Shown here: positions 21,303-30,830 of the stretch, piece by piece
Numbering within the stretch: position 1 is the first letter of the stretch
How the letters are laid out: each line of letters begins with the position of its first letter
Assembly: GCA_003427395.1 (NCBI GenBank)
Contig: BFEA01000323.1
Coordinates: 1,210,631 to 1,241,460, forward strand
Origin: Chara braunii
Taxonomy: Eukaryota; Streptophyta; Charophyceae; Charales; Characeae
Reading direction: 5' to 3'
Length of the DNA: 30,830 bases
Notes under the pieces: model-generated
Database searches by the model: none
Told to the model about the DNA's origin: nothing
The model's input: the letters and a program-made list of their open reading frames with translations, nothing else
Position numbers and translations under genes: made by a program

Positions 21303-21639
21303 TATGTGACGCCCAGGGGGTTCCAATATTAGCAAGCTCCTGCTTGCTTGTGACACGTGTCAATTTCTCTGATCAACCGACACGCGGAGCATCTCTCTCT
21401 ATGCCACTTACCGTTCAATTGAGTGTGGACGTCGTCCAACGTGGCAATACTGCTCTTCTACTAATTCCTCAGGGTAGGCCTTCGACATTCCAAGGAGGGG
21501 GATTACACGTGCCGCCGTTATGACACTTGTCCAATAGCCATACATCAGTGCAAGGTAGACCCTAGACGTTCCCGAGGAATGGCAGTCAAATCATTGAGGG
21601 TGGAGGGGGCGGATGGTTCAGGGGGAGAGGGGGCATGAA
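21303..21639. other. Element 3' untranslated region
   Basis: Lies between the end of the extra ORF and the 3' LTR on the minus strand. It opens (plus sense) with tgtgacgcccag, which repeats the 11 bases at 18691-18701. No clear polypurine tract adjoins the LTR; a short purine run (gcatagagagagatg in element sense, about 21404-21390) is the nearest. Confidence 0.4.
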
Positions 21640-23617
21640 TCAATTGATGGCGGGAGAGGCGAAACGAGGAAGGGTATCGTAGTGGAAGGCGCGACGGATG
21701 CGGGGGAAGCGAGGGACCTCATGAAGATGGCGAAAGGCGACGATGTAGTCGGGGTAGATGGTAGAGAGGGTCCGTCGCAGGGCGGCGTGAAAATCTTCGT
21801 AGTTTTTGCAGCCGGGAATAGTCCCTGATATAATACAGTATATTTCTACGTGGTTATATTCCCGCCAGTCTGTCCTAAACAGGAGTACATGAAGGAGAAA
21901 GGAATCAACAACAGAATGGGTGGTGGCATGCGGATAAACGAAGACTAGAAGGCGGGTAGCGTAGAGATGGTAGAAAAGGTGATGGGGGAAAGGACACCAA
22001 CCATCGGGGAACGGGGGTCTATCGGGAAGACGGGTAAGCATGAGGTAGTCACGGGGTCGGTGAGAGAACGACCGGGGACGAAGCCCGAACGCCGAGATCT
22101 TGATGTAAACGAATGGAGGATCGAGACGGGGAGCCGGAGGGAGTTGGCGATTCACTTCTTCTTCTTCTGCTCCGTGATCCCTCTGTTGTGGTTCCATCAT
22201 CTTCTTCTTCTGGCGGCTCCGGGTCACGCCACGGGTCCCCGATCGACGGATCGATCGGAGAAACGTTTGGCACGGGTCGCTTTCCCTCCGCGGTCTCCTG
22301 GCGCTTTCGTTTCCTCTGTTCTTGCACTCGTTTTCGGGCCGCGTCGCGCACCTCGGTCTCGAATCCTTCGTACTCCGACTTCGCTTGCTCGTTTTCTTCT
22401 TCTTCTTCCTCATCTAGTTCCTCCTCTTCGTCCGCTTCTTGATTCGTCGGCTATCCCCGCTTCGCTTTCCAGTACGTAGTCTGTATCGTCTCTTTCTTCG
22501 CTCGATGGCTCTTCTTCTTCCCCCTCTTCGTCTGCTCCCCCTATCTCCTCGTCCTGCACCGCGTTTTGCCTCGCAATCGGGTCCCAAAACGTGAGATCGG
22601 TAACGTCGATCTCCAAGTAGAGCGCCTGGGAGGGATAGAGACAGTTCTCCTCGTCAATCTCCGTACACGTGGACCACACAAGGTTTGGCTCGAGCATTCG
22701 AGACAGCACGTGGGTGTCAGGCTGCTTGTCACTGTGCGACAAGATGTCCAGGGGCAGATCGTCCACCAGCTGAGTCAGAAACACCTGCAATTTGTCCGTG
22801 GTCAAGGCGAGATTACCTTCCTCCACCTTTCCGAATACGATTCCCAGCAGGTCGCCCTGCTCCGCTGTTCTCCAGGCTTGGATGATCAGAAGTTCCACGC
22901 TGTCCTCTGGGTGCTCTGGACCTTCTCCGAACGGGGCCGCTTCCGACCAGCGGAACTCTATCTCCAATAGACAGAAAGTGAGCTCAATATAGTCCTCCCA
23001 CCACGCGTCCCACTTCTCCTTGCTCAATAGCGACACACTGTTCTCCTTAACACGGTAGGAGAGAGTAGGAGCCCGCGCAGACTGCCAAAGGGTGGGGATG
23101 CTGGAGGGGAGGCCGAAGTAGGAGACGCGATGATGACTCATTGGGGCGGCGCGAAGGAACGAAGCTTTGGGAGCACGATCGCTGGCGAGCTTCGAGATGA
23201 GCGGAGCTGGAGATCCGTGTCATGCGCCGGCACGATGGTGTCCCCTCGTCGAGCCAGGAGATCGGTCCACGCTGTCCGCACTTCTCCAGCCCAGGTGCGC
23301 AACGTCCGATAGATGTCGGAGTGAATCTCCGACGGAATCGCTGTGATGTGTCCTGTAAAGACGACGACGACGGCGATATGGCTAATCCCGAGAGGGGATA
23401 GCCGTCGAAAGGCCGAGATCTCGGCCAGAACACGCATAGTTGCTTCTTCCGTGAATCAAAACTCTATCGTCGCATAGATCGCCGATGTACTGAAGAACGC
23501 TGCAAACCGGAGGAGATCAGAGCAGAGATGGGCCCGCTGCACCTGCCGTATGACGCTGATTTGCCCCCGCGGAGTAAGAAGCCACGCGCCGATCACTTGC
23601 TCCATTGCAAAGCTCAT
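21640..23617 (-). pseudogene. Post-integrase ORF of unknown function (Ty3 element ORF after pol)
   Basis: About 650 codons follow integrase, where errantiviruses keep env, but I see no signal peptide, furin-like site or clear membrane anchor. It starts MSFAMEQVIGAWLLTPRG at ATG 23617 and continues in that frame to 23138, with one TGA at 23458-23456. Reading then passes to the frame of 23141-22410 (DAWWEDYIELTFCLLEIEF, DDLPLDILSHSDK, SQALYLEIDVTDLTFWDP) and an acidic run (EEIGGADEEGEEEEPSSEER). The acidic and basic low-complexity stretch goes on in another frame (about 22440-22130). A final well-mixed segment ends at 21640 (DPPFVYIKIS, FRTDWREYNHVEIYCIISG, IYPDYIVAFRHLHEV). Three frames in one chain mean at least two or three indels, or coupled ORFs. 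I do not recognise the family and assign no function. Confidence 0.6.
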
Positions 23618-25299
23618 GGCGATGGTGATGGGGTAATAGAGAAAGCACCGGAAGGAGACGGAGAGATAGGAGAGAGGTAGTCGTCGCTTTCCTCCGCAGG
23701 GGAGGAGGAATCGGATGAGTGCAAAGATGGGGAAGGAGGAAGGGGGCGAAGATAGGATACGTGGCGGATGATCGGCTGCCGGAGACCTCAGGCGCAAGCC
23801 GCACGGTGTTCACGCCGTTCGATCCGAGTTCGATTACACGGAATCGCTCGAAGAATCGTGGCGCTAGCTTACCCTGGCAAGCACATTTCCTCACCTGCAC
23901 GATGTCCCCCAATTTGTACTGGGGCCGTGGACCCGCGTTTCCGTTTCGGGCCCCGTAGCTTCGGACCTGTCGGCCATGGGCCAGTTCGGTCATTTTCTGG
24001 CGTTTTCGGGATACTTTGGGCAGGGACCGTTCCATTAGTTCCAAGTGTTGTTTAGCCTTGTCCCGAGCCGTGGCCCTGGTGGATCGTCGGTACAGTGTGG
24101 ATTCATCCAGTAGGCTTTGTATCGATACGCAAGCGACGCTATTGGTCCTTAGTTGGAAGGGGCTTAGCCCCGTCGATTCGTGAGGTGTACCGCAAAGGAC
24201 CGCCAGGATGTGGTCGACGATATCAGGCCAGGGCCTCGGATCCAGTGCCGCGATATTCCGTCGCAATGTTGTCTTTATCACCCTGTTCTCGTTTTCTACC
24301 AGCCCATTTGACTGTGACTTGTGGGGTGCAGTGTTTTATATGGCGACGCCATGTATGACTAGATTCCTCAGTACCTCTCCCCTAAATTCAGCCCCGTTGT
24401 CGGTCAGGATCTCCTCCGTATCCTGGTGCATCCCGAGAAAGCGGTTGAGGTATCACGCGATTTCGGCGGCTTGTCTCGTGAGCCTCAATCCATTTCGAAA
24501 AGTGGTCGACAAATACTAATAGGACTGAATACTCACAACTATTAGGACCAGGGGGCACCACTATGTCGGTAGTATCCATGCTGACTCTTTGAAAGGGCCG
24601 TTCAACTACTGTTGGCACTATCGATCTTGGCGGTTGAATCGACGCTTTATCAACGGCGCAGACTTGACAGTTGGCGACGATATACTTCACATCGTCGCGG
24701 ATATTGGACCAATACCACTCATTTTTGTCGATAGCCGACTCTGTGATCCGTACGGCAAAATGAGCCGCAGTTTCTTCGTGTGCCGTTTTAACCCAGTCGT
24801 ACCTCATGAACGGAATCCAAATCTCACTGCTGTCTGTTTTCCGTTTTTTTAATCTGCCCTCTATCCATCTGTAATCCCGAGCCCTCTCGTTGGCCCTGCT
24901 TCGATCTTCCTTGGTGAAATCCTGAAGGGGGTTGCCAACCAGGGTGGCAATCAAGGCGATATCAGTCCATACTTTAGCCCTTCTAAACTTCCGGGTCTTT
25001 TCCAACCCTTCTGATGTGGCATCCAAAAAGCGAGCCTCGGTTGGAATTTTGTCAGTCCGACACAAGGGGCACAACCACGGTTTACTATCGTTTTTGTATT
25101 GGATGCACGAGCCATGGGCTCGTGCGACACACTGTCGACAATCTATCCAGTCCGCATACCCTTCCCCGTTAGGACGCATGGAAACTGAGTACACGCGGGG
25201 GATAGCTTCGCAAAAATAGCAAAATTTGTCGGGCAAGGAGAGGAGAGACGAAGAGGAAAGGGGAGAGAGAGGGGTAGTGGGGTTACCTCCATCACCCAT
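23517..25299 (-). pseudogene. PHD-like finger plus Ty3 integrase, broken
   Basis: Integrase inserts element cDNA into the genome. From ATG 25299 (MGDGGNPTTPL) the order is: a C4HC3 PHD-like finger (residues 27-80); a basic region; the HHCC zinc domain H174, H180, C211, C214 (24780-24658); and the catalytic core, with the first Asp in RVSMDTTD (24576), then YSVLLVFVDHFSKWIEA. A one-base frameshift near 24485 moves the core to another frame. There the second Asp (LTDNGAEF, 24401-24399) and the Glu (NGLVENENRV, 24296-24294) lie 35 residues apart, as in a DDE core. Two stops interrupt it (TGA after AAEIA; TAA before NTAPHKSQ). The C-terminal part has LGDIVQVRK and GKLAPRFFERFRVIE, a GPY/F-like module. 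The ATG overlaps the upstream stop by eight bases, so this is either a separate ORF or a frameshifted polyprotein. Confidence 0.8.
25060..25221 (-). other. PHD-type (C4HC3) finger upstream of integrase
   Basis: Residues C27-x2-C30, C54-x2-C57, H62-x2-C65, C77-x2-C80, with Trp75 two residues before Cys77 and Asp53 before Cys54. This is the order and the marker Trp of PHD fingers, which commonly read the histone H3 tail. The first long loop (23 residues) is a little longer than usual. A RING-variant reading shares the C4HC3 order, but the Trp position favours PHD. Its role as a chromatin-targeting module is inference. Confidence 0.7.
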
Positions 25300-26963
25300 T
25301 GCCGCCGTTTTGCTTTTTGCCCCGCGAGAGAACTGCCACTTGTCCGTACTTAGGCTCGTTGGTCAAGTCCGACTCTTTCCACGGTGTGATTTCCTCGCCC
25401 TTTGGTACCTTGGCAGGTCGATGCAGACGTGTCAGTCCGTCCGCGTTGCCGTGTCGCTCTGTCTTTCGATGGACGATATCGAAGTCGTATTCTTGTAGTC
25501 GCACCGCCCAACGGTCAATCATGCCCGTGTAATTGGTGAGTTTCTTCAACGCCAGCAAGGGTTCGTGATCTGTTACGAGGCGAAACTTTTGTCCGTAGTA
25601 GAGATACGGATGGAAGTGCTGGATTCCCCAGACTACTGCATAGCATTCGCCTTGAGGTGCTGAGTCATTCCTTCGCTCGTCCGATACCGTGCGTGACACG
25701 TATTCAATGACGTGTTCACGACCATCGTTCCCCTTCTGCGCTAAAATAGCGGAGATAGCTTCCGGTTGTCAGTCCGTGATGAGAATGAACTGTTTCGAGG
25801 GGTCTGGCCGAATCAAAATAGGGGCCGTCGCCAGATCGTCCTTGAGGGTTGCGAAAGCCTGTTGGCACTCCGCGTCCTAGCTGAGTGGCTGGTCCTTCCT
25901 TAGTACGTTCGTTAGTGGCCGTGCAATCGCGGCGAAACCCTTGATGAAGCGACGATAGTACGATGCCAACCCTAAGAAGGCTCGAACCTGCGTCAGTGAC
26001 GTGGGAACAGGGGCTTCTCTTACCGCCGCAACCTTTCTTGAGTCCGGCCGCAGACCTCCACGTGTCACGACATAGCCCAATAACGAAATTTCCGAAAGGA
26101 AAAATTCGTTTTTTTCGAGCGCGATCTTGAACAAAGCGTCCCAGCGCTCCCAATGTCCACTCGATGTGTTGCGCTTGCCCGTGATAGGTCTCTAAGTAGA
26201 CAAGGATATCGTTCATGTACACGATCACGCAGAAGTTGATCATCCTCTGTGTTAGCCGCGTCTTGTTGACGAAGTTTTGGAATGTCATGTTCATCTCTCG
26301 CTGAAACGTGGCAGGCGCATTGCAAATCCGCATCCGACACAGAACTTACTGCCACGTGCCTTCAAACAACACGAAGGCCGTCTTTGGCTGATCTTCCTCC
26401 TTCACCAGAATGTGATGGAAGCCATGCCGAATATCAAACTTGCTGAAATAATTAGCGCAACCAATCGCATCCAACAAATCATCAATTCGGGGGAGGGGAT
26501 ACACATCTTTAATCGTGATTTCATTCAACTTGCGATAATCGATGCATATGCGGATTGATCCGTTTTTCTTCGGCACTAGTACGACGGGAAATGACCATGG
26601 TCCGGTGGCGGGTTCAATCCATCCGCAAGCTTCGAATTCTCGAATTCGTTCGAGAGCCTTTTTGCGTTCTATCAGGGAGTATCGGTACGGCTTACAATGG
26701 ATCGGGGAGTGATTTCCCGTCTGTATTTTGTGTTGAATAACTAACGACAGGCCAATGTCAGTATCTGTCACGCTAATCGCTCCCCGATATTCCGTCAAAA
26801 TGTCCGCAATCAATCGATGAATTTCATCTGGTACGTACTGTGGCACGTGTAACTTGAAAAGTTGGTCCCAGATCCGTATATCTATCTGTTTTGTGCGTGC
26901 AGGTTTCGCTACATCGGACGAGGGTGCAGAAATGAAGGAGTGATCCGATCACTAGGAGAACAC
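25292..26963 (-). pseudogene. Reverse transcriptase and RNase H of the Ty3 element, inactivated
   Basis: RT copies the element RNA and RNase H removes the RNA strand. The minus frame from about 26963 holds LFKLHVPQYVPDEI, the RT fingers (VVLVPKKNGSIRICIDYRKL), motif A FSKFDIRHGF (Asp at 26435-26433), then a TAA at 26348-26346 before CNAPATFQREM. The catalytic box reads YMND (26219-26208) where YxDD is required. A frameshift near 26140 moves to the frame with FLSEISLLGYVVTRGGLRPD and ASYYRRFIKGFAAIARPL. Stops TAG (25879-25877) and TGA (about 25770) follow. RNase H shows PSKQFILITD, ECYAVVWGIQHFHPYLYYG, VTDHEPL and NADGLTRLH. The RH end (LSRGKKQNGGNG) overlaps the next ATG. The RT start region has TAG TGA just upstream, so its original N-terminus is unclear. 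Confidence 0.9.
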
Positions 26964-26971
26964 CATGGCCA

Positions 26972-29524
26972 TCATCTGGGCGTTTTCTTCCCGAATGGCC
27001 ATGTGTCATCTGGGGTAATTCCGTCACAAACATCCTGCCATGGTACAGTCCTAGTCGCGATCTTTACTCCGAGTTCGTCTGAGTCAGCTTCGAGGCATCC
27101 AGGGGGTTCCAAAGAACTTGCTTCCACCGCCAAGCGCAACAGTCGCACTTCTTTTGCGGGTGTCGAGAGGGACCTTGGTAGATCCGTAATGTCGCAGTAA
27201 TGCTTTTTGTCACTGTACCGGGCCAGGAGCAGGGTGATTCCTTCGTATAGGGTTTGAGGGGGTTCCAAAGAATCGACCATCCTCGAAATCTGCACGAGGG
27301 GTTCACCCAAGGTCATCGCCTTGGTCCTCTGAGCGTTCCTACTGGTCAGATGCATCGTTCTTGCTATCGTTCTAGGTGGCGGGTAGTAAACACGCTTTTG
27401 TGCTAGCTTCGAGATTTCCGGATCGTCCTCATCACTGCTGTCCGCACCATTTGTCGATGACTTTCCATCTGCGGATTCATCCCAGGAGATCATGCGGAGA
27501 GTCCCTGCCATCATCAGCGAAACCCGTGGGACTGCGCTGGTGGTAGTACGAAGGGTTAGCCTCATAGGTACAACATCATAGGGCTTTCCTCCTATATTTC
27601 GGAGGACGATAGATCGTCGTTCGAAATCCAGGTTTGCTCGTAACGCTACAAGAGCAGGAAGCCCCGAAAGGATGTCGTAGGTATTCACATCTAATACGAC
27701 AACATTTCCCAGTGCATGCACCTTTCCTAATCGAAAAGCGACATTGGTCATCCTGCCTACTATTTTAATCTTTTCTTCGTCAGCCGAAACGAGTTGATCT
27801 TTCTCGGAAAGCATGATCAGATCGTTTTTCCTTCCTGCCCTTTCGACCACTCTTAGCGAAATAGCCAGCACCGCCGCTCCCGAATCTATAATTGCGTTGT
27901 AAGGAATTCTCCAAATTTCAATATCACATTCTGCGGATTTCCACGGGATGGGTTTTATCAGCAGGAAGTGATCGTCTTTCTGGATTAACCCTACCCGAAT
28001 TGGATCCGACGTGCCAACCGGGTTTTCCTCGGGCGTCGGGTTTTTAGACTTTACGTTCGGTATTCGGGCGAGGGCAAATCGCTTCCCGTTCGCCTTGCAG
28101 TGCTGTAACATTCGCTCATTAGCTTGTTCCGAGATCGAAAGCAAATGACCGATCGGAAGCGGAATCCGATGGTCCAAGGCTCGAATGATGTTAAGCACAT
28201 CGATTTCCCCAGTGACGAAGGTGGGTCCTCCCGACTCCATCTCTCCTGGAGAAGGTCGCCACTCAGGCACATCTTTCTGTTCTGGCGCTGGTCTGATCGT
28301 TCCGATAATTCCAAGCCCGGGATAACCAAGTGATACGTACGGATCTAACGGGATTAGCTCGGCGGCCTCTTCCGTGGTGGCTAGGGCACTTCCCCCACCC
28401 TCTATTTCTTCAATTAAAGCTCCGACTCGTCCTGGTCCGTTAGCGATGGGCGCCGCGGCCATCGGCGCGTCCCCGACACGTTGTTGCGGAGGCCTGTGAG
28501 GGCAATCACAGGCTAGATGTCCAGGTTGATGACATGCATAACAGACGTTTAGATTGCTTGCGACTCCTCCAAGAGCGGGTGCCGGGGCTAACCCTTGCTG
28601 AATCGGAGGGGCACGCACCGCAGTGGGCCGCATGTTCCTCATCATGGCTTCCAACCGAGCATTGTGCTCTCGCTGCTCCTTTTTGCTTTCCTGAATTAGA
28701 CTAACCAAGGTTTTGGTCAGCTCGAGTATGACAGTTGATTCATTCGATCGTACAGGAGTCTCGACTGGGGGCGGGGGTGCCGTTCTTACAGGCGTTGGCA
28801 TTAAAGGGACGGGGATACTCAGGATCTCACTTGGAACTGGTCGTTTAGGGGCTATCTGTTCTATGTATGTGACAGGACCCGACACAACTTGTTTTGCAGC
28901 GCAGCCAATTCGACTTTTGCCCTTGCGAGTTCGGACGAATCTCCTTCCCTAGAATAGTCCTCTCCTTCCAGGAAGTTCGTCGCGAACTTCCGTTCCATGT
29001 CCTCTGCAGCGTCCATGATTTGATGTAATGTATGATTGATGAAAAAACTGCTTTCGCAGCTTCGCCCTTATTGTTCGGCTGCGGAGTCCGTCTATGAACA
29101 AATCTCTCCCTAGTTGCTCTCCTCGCTCAGTCTTTACAAACATTCGATATAACCGGTTTCGATACTCCGCAATAGACTCGAGAGATTTTTGCACTCGATC
29201 CTTGATCATGTAAAGCGCTTGCTCTGGGTGAACGTAATCAAATCGTTTCGGAAAGTCCCGTTCGAAGGTTTGAAGATCTACCCAGACATAAGTACTAAAC
29301 CAGTGATGAGCGTCTCCTCCCAATCGAGCGGGGATGTTTACCTGAGCGTCGTTATCGTCATACTGCTGTGCTCGGAACGTGGCCAACCATGCTCCTGCAA
29401 GGTGGTGTGCAGGGTCAAATAAATATAGCTTTGGTGGCGTCATGGGAGCCCGTGCACGTGGGGCGGGTTGATTCGGATTCGGTTGATTGGCATTCTGCTG
29501 CGGGTTCGATACATTGGCAGCCAT
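26972..29524 (-). pseudogene. Gag and aspartic protease of the Ty3 element
   Basis: Gag forms the particle and protease matures it. The start is ATG 29524 (MAANVSNPQQN), ~150 bp after the primer site. A retrotransposon-gag domain follows (GAWLATFRAQQYDDND, HHWFSTYVW, ESIAEYRNRLYRMF, RGEQLGRDLFIDGLR). Near 29045, at a run of six T, the coding pattern shifts to another frame (MDAAEDMERKFATNFLEGED) and returns near 28890, two compensating indels. The original frame has a TAG at 28951-28949. One CX2CX4HX4C knuckle, CYACHQPGHLACDC, is at 28543-28502. The protease active site IDSGAAVLAIS is at about 27892-27860 with the later ILSGLPAL; this is the retropepsin pattern. A ~220-residue tail of unknown role ends at TGA 26974-26972, overlapping an ATG. 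Confidence 0.85.
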
Positions 29525-29665
29525 ATTGGTTGCTCGTCGATTAGTTGTTCTACTCCGGGTGATGACAGGGTCGCGTCTATGCGCGTTCCGGGGGCGAGGC
29601 CGCCCTCGGTTAGCCAGATCGCCTAATTATCGTGCTATTGATCCTAAGACCCAGCCAAGTGTCGG
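29525..29665 (-). other. Element 5' leader between PBS and gag
   Basis: About 140 bases with no ORF, where packaging or translation signals would lie; no specific signal recognised. Confidence 0.5.
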
Positions 29666-29677
29666 GCTCCGATACCA
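29666..29677 (-). other. Primer binding site for initiator-Met tRNA
   Basis: The minus strand reads TGGTATCGGAGC, matching the common plant iMet primer site TGGTATCAGAGC at 11 of 12 bases. It directly follows the end of the 5' LTR in element sense, which fixes that LTR boundary. Confidence 0.75.
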
Positions 29678-30830
29678 ACCCCACGCCCAACGCGACTTCC
29701 TGATCGGAGTGGGATGTGGGCCTGGAAGTGCGAAAAGGGGGTGTGCCAAGGATTTTTGGGGAAAGTGGAGTCCCAGGTCAGAACTAGGATCTCCTGTGAC
29801 TGGGTCTTTCTTGGGCACGAGTGCAATTTGGCGAAGAGGGCGTTTTCGGGGTACCAGTGCGGTTCGCTCAGGACCGAGCGAGCCATTGGTTTCGGGGATG
29901 GCGTGTCGGGGGTTGGTCCCTTCGGGTTGGTGGGGTTCCGATGAGTTCATTTGTCGTGAGTTGCCACGTAGCGCTGGTCGTCGCACGTGCGGGCTAGGCC
30001 TTCGAAATTCCGGGGTTCTTTGATCGCCGCGCCGTCGACAGTTCCCGCAGGGTGTGATGGGCCAATAGGGGGCTATGGCCGGCCACGGAACGACACTGAG
30101 CTGATGGTACGGAAGAAGAAGGCGGAAGGGAGGGAAGCTGGTGGTGATGACGACAAATCCCGGGTGGATGAAGTAGTAGGTATGGTCGAGAGAAGGGAAA
30201 TCAGAGCACTGGGGGTCGCTAGAGGTGGCGCAGTGGAACTCTCGAGGACATAGTCGATTCTCAGTGTGGCAGGGGTATCGCTGTCTCAAGATTTCGTTTA
30301 TCCAAGGGGTGAAGTAGTCTAGGTCGTATGATGAGTCGGAATTCCAGGATCGCGTCATTGTATCATTGCGGTATTATGAGTTGCCTAAGGGCGGGTCCGC
30401 GGCGATTGCAATTGCCGCATGCGAGCACGTGTAGGCCACGCAAATGGCGTCGGACTTATGCGTGCTCGTGCGGGGCGACTGCGCCGTTGCAGATTCTGGG
30501 ATGGGGTACGTGCGATCGATGGTCCTGATGAGTCGACGCCTGGGGATACGTGTAAGTGTGCAACTCCGATCGTGTTTTACACGTGTTCTCGCGCGACGTC
30601 CGCCAAGCCCGGCGTCCGATCGTCTAATCACTCCGTGCTATTCTGAGCATGCAAGATGCAACGATCACAACCAGTCAGCTTGACCAAAAGGCAAACAGAG
30701 ACAAAGACAGGATTATCGATTGCGCAAAATCCCTATTCTACACACGAGTGCGTCGAATGCGACCAACAAAAGCAAAGACAAGGGTTCCTCAACAAAAAGA
30801 TAGGCAATCAAACATGACATCCATACATCC
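29678..30830 (-). mobile_element. Right (5') LTR of the Ty3 element, cut by the window end
   Basis: Matches 18703-19937 with scattered substitutions (mostly C/T and A/G), both beginning ac[c]c[t/c]cacgccca. Long open frames across it are present in only one copy or differ between copies, so I do not call genes. The LTR promoter for the minus-strand element would be here; I could not place a TATA box with confidence. Confidence 0.9.

Larger units (their letters stand above)
18703..30830 (-). mobile_element. Ty3/gypsy LTR retrotransposon, minus strand, with PHD-like finger and post-integrase ORF; inactive
   Basis: Two related long repeats (18703 to ~21302 and 29678 to beyond 30830) flank a minus-strand internal region. 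The order is PBS, Gag, protease, RT, RNase H, integrase, extra ORF. Domain order RT-RH-INT places it in Ty3/gypsy (Metaviridae). Between-LTR differences of roughly 8% by eye over ~600 bases indicate an old insertion, or LTRs changed by recombination. Every major coding part carries stops or frameshifts. The element's 5' end is outside the window. No chromodomain was recognised after the integrase. Confidence 0.9.

Noticed and set aside
21640-23617. Retroviral-type envelope gene
   Set aside because: Position fits, but there is no signal peptide, cleavage motif, cysteine pattern or membrane anchor that I can see.
29627-30358. 243-codon minus-strand open frame inside the right LTR
   Set aside because: The left LTR does not keep the same open frame; it lies over LTR sequence and shows no domain.

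Overview
This is eukaryotic, non-coding-rich DNA dominated by decayed transposable elements. There is no bacterial-style gene packing. The retroelements are plant-like (an L1-type LINE with a DUF4283-like ORF1, and Ty3/gypsy elements with an initiator-Met tRNA primer site). There is one plant-type ABCG transporter exon with canonical splice sites, very long simple repeats, and assembly gaps written as single N. I infer a large, repeat-rich streptophyte genome; a charophyte alga such as Chara fits best, but this is an impression from protein style and not proof.

Layout. (1) 1-3988: minus-strand L1-like LINE with ORF1 at 3988-2391 and the endonuclease part of ORF2 running off the left edge. It is broken by stops and by two local tandem duplications (3 x ~295 bp, 2 x 125 bp). 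(2) 4988-7674: a pair of ~0.53-0.55 kb inverted repeats around a ~1.6 kb core, a candidate long-TIR or foldback element. (3) 7700-10290: short direct repeats, a possible tRNA-derived SINE pair, and GAT/GAC/GGC-rich DNA with no recognisable gene. (4) 10290-11304: the 3' end of a plus-strand chromovirus (chromodomain remnant, polypurine tract, probable LTR). (5) 12310-12445: an isolated minus-strand ABCG exon. (6) 13340-15430: mosaic of diverged direct repeats with a near-perfect hairpin at 14829-14913. (7) 16264-17160: a ~900 bp GATA-type array. (8) 18703-30830: a large minus-strand Ty3/gypsy element. Its left LTR copy (18703 to ~21302) is the 3' LTR. Its right LTR (29678 to beyond the window) is the 5' LTR.

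The Ty3 element reads, in its own direction: 5' LTR, iMet PBS, Gag with CCHC knuckle, aspartic protease, RT, RNase H, then an ORF that begins with a PHD-type C4HC3 finger followed by the HHCC-DDE integrase and a GPY/F-like tail. A further ~650-codon region of unknown function follows, then the 3' LTR. The PHD-like finger before integrase and the large post-integrase ORF are the least ordinary features here. The copy is dead: the RT catalytic box reads YMND, and several stops sit where Trp or Gln codons would be expected. The two LTRs differ by roughly 8% by eye.
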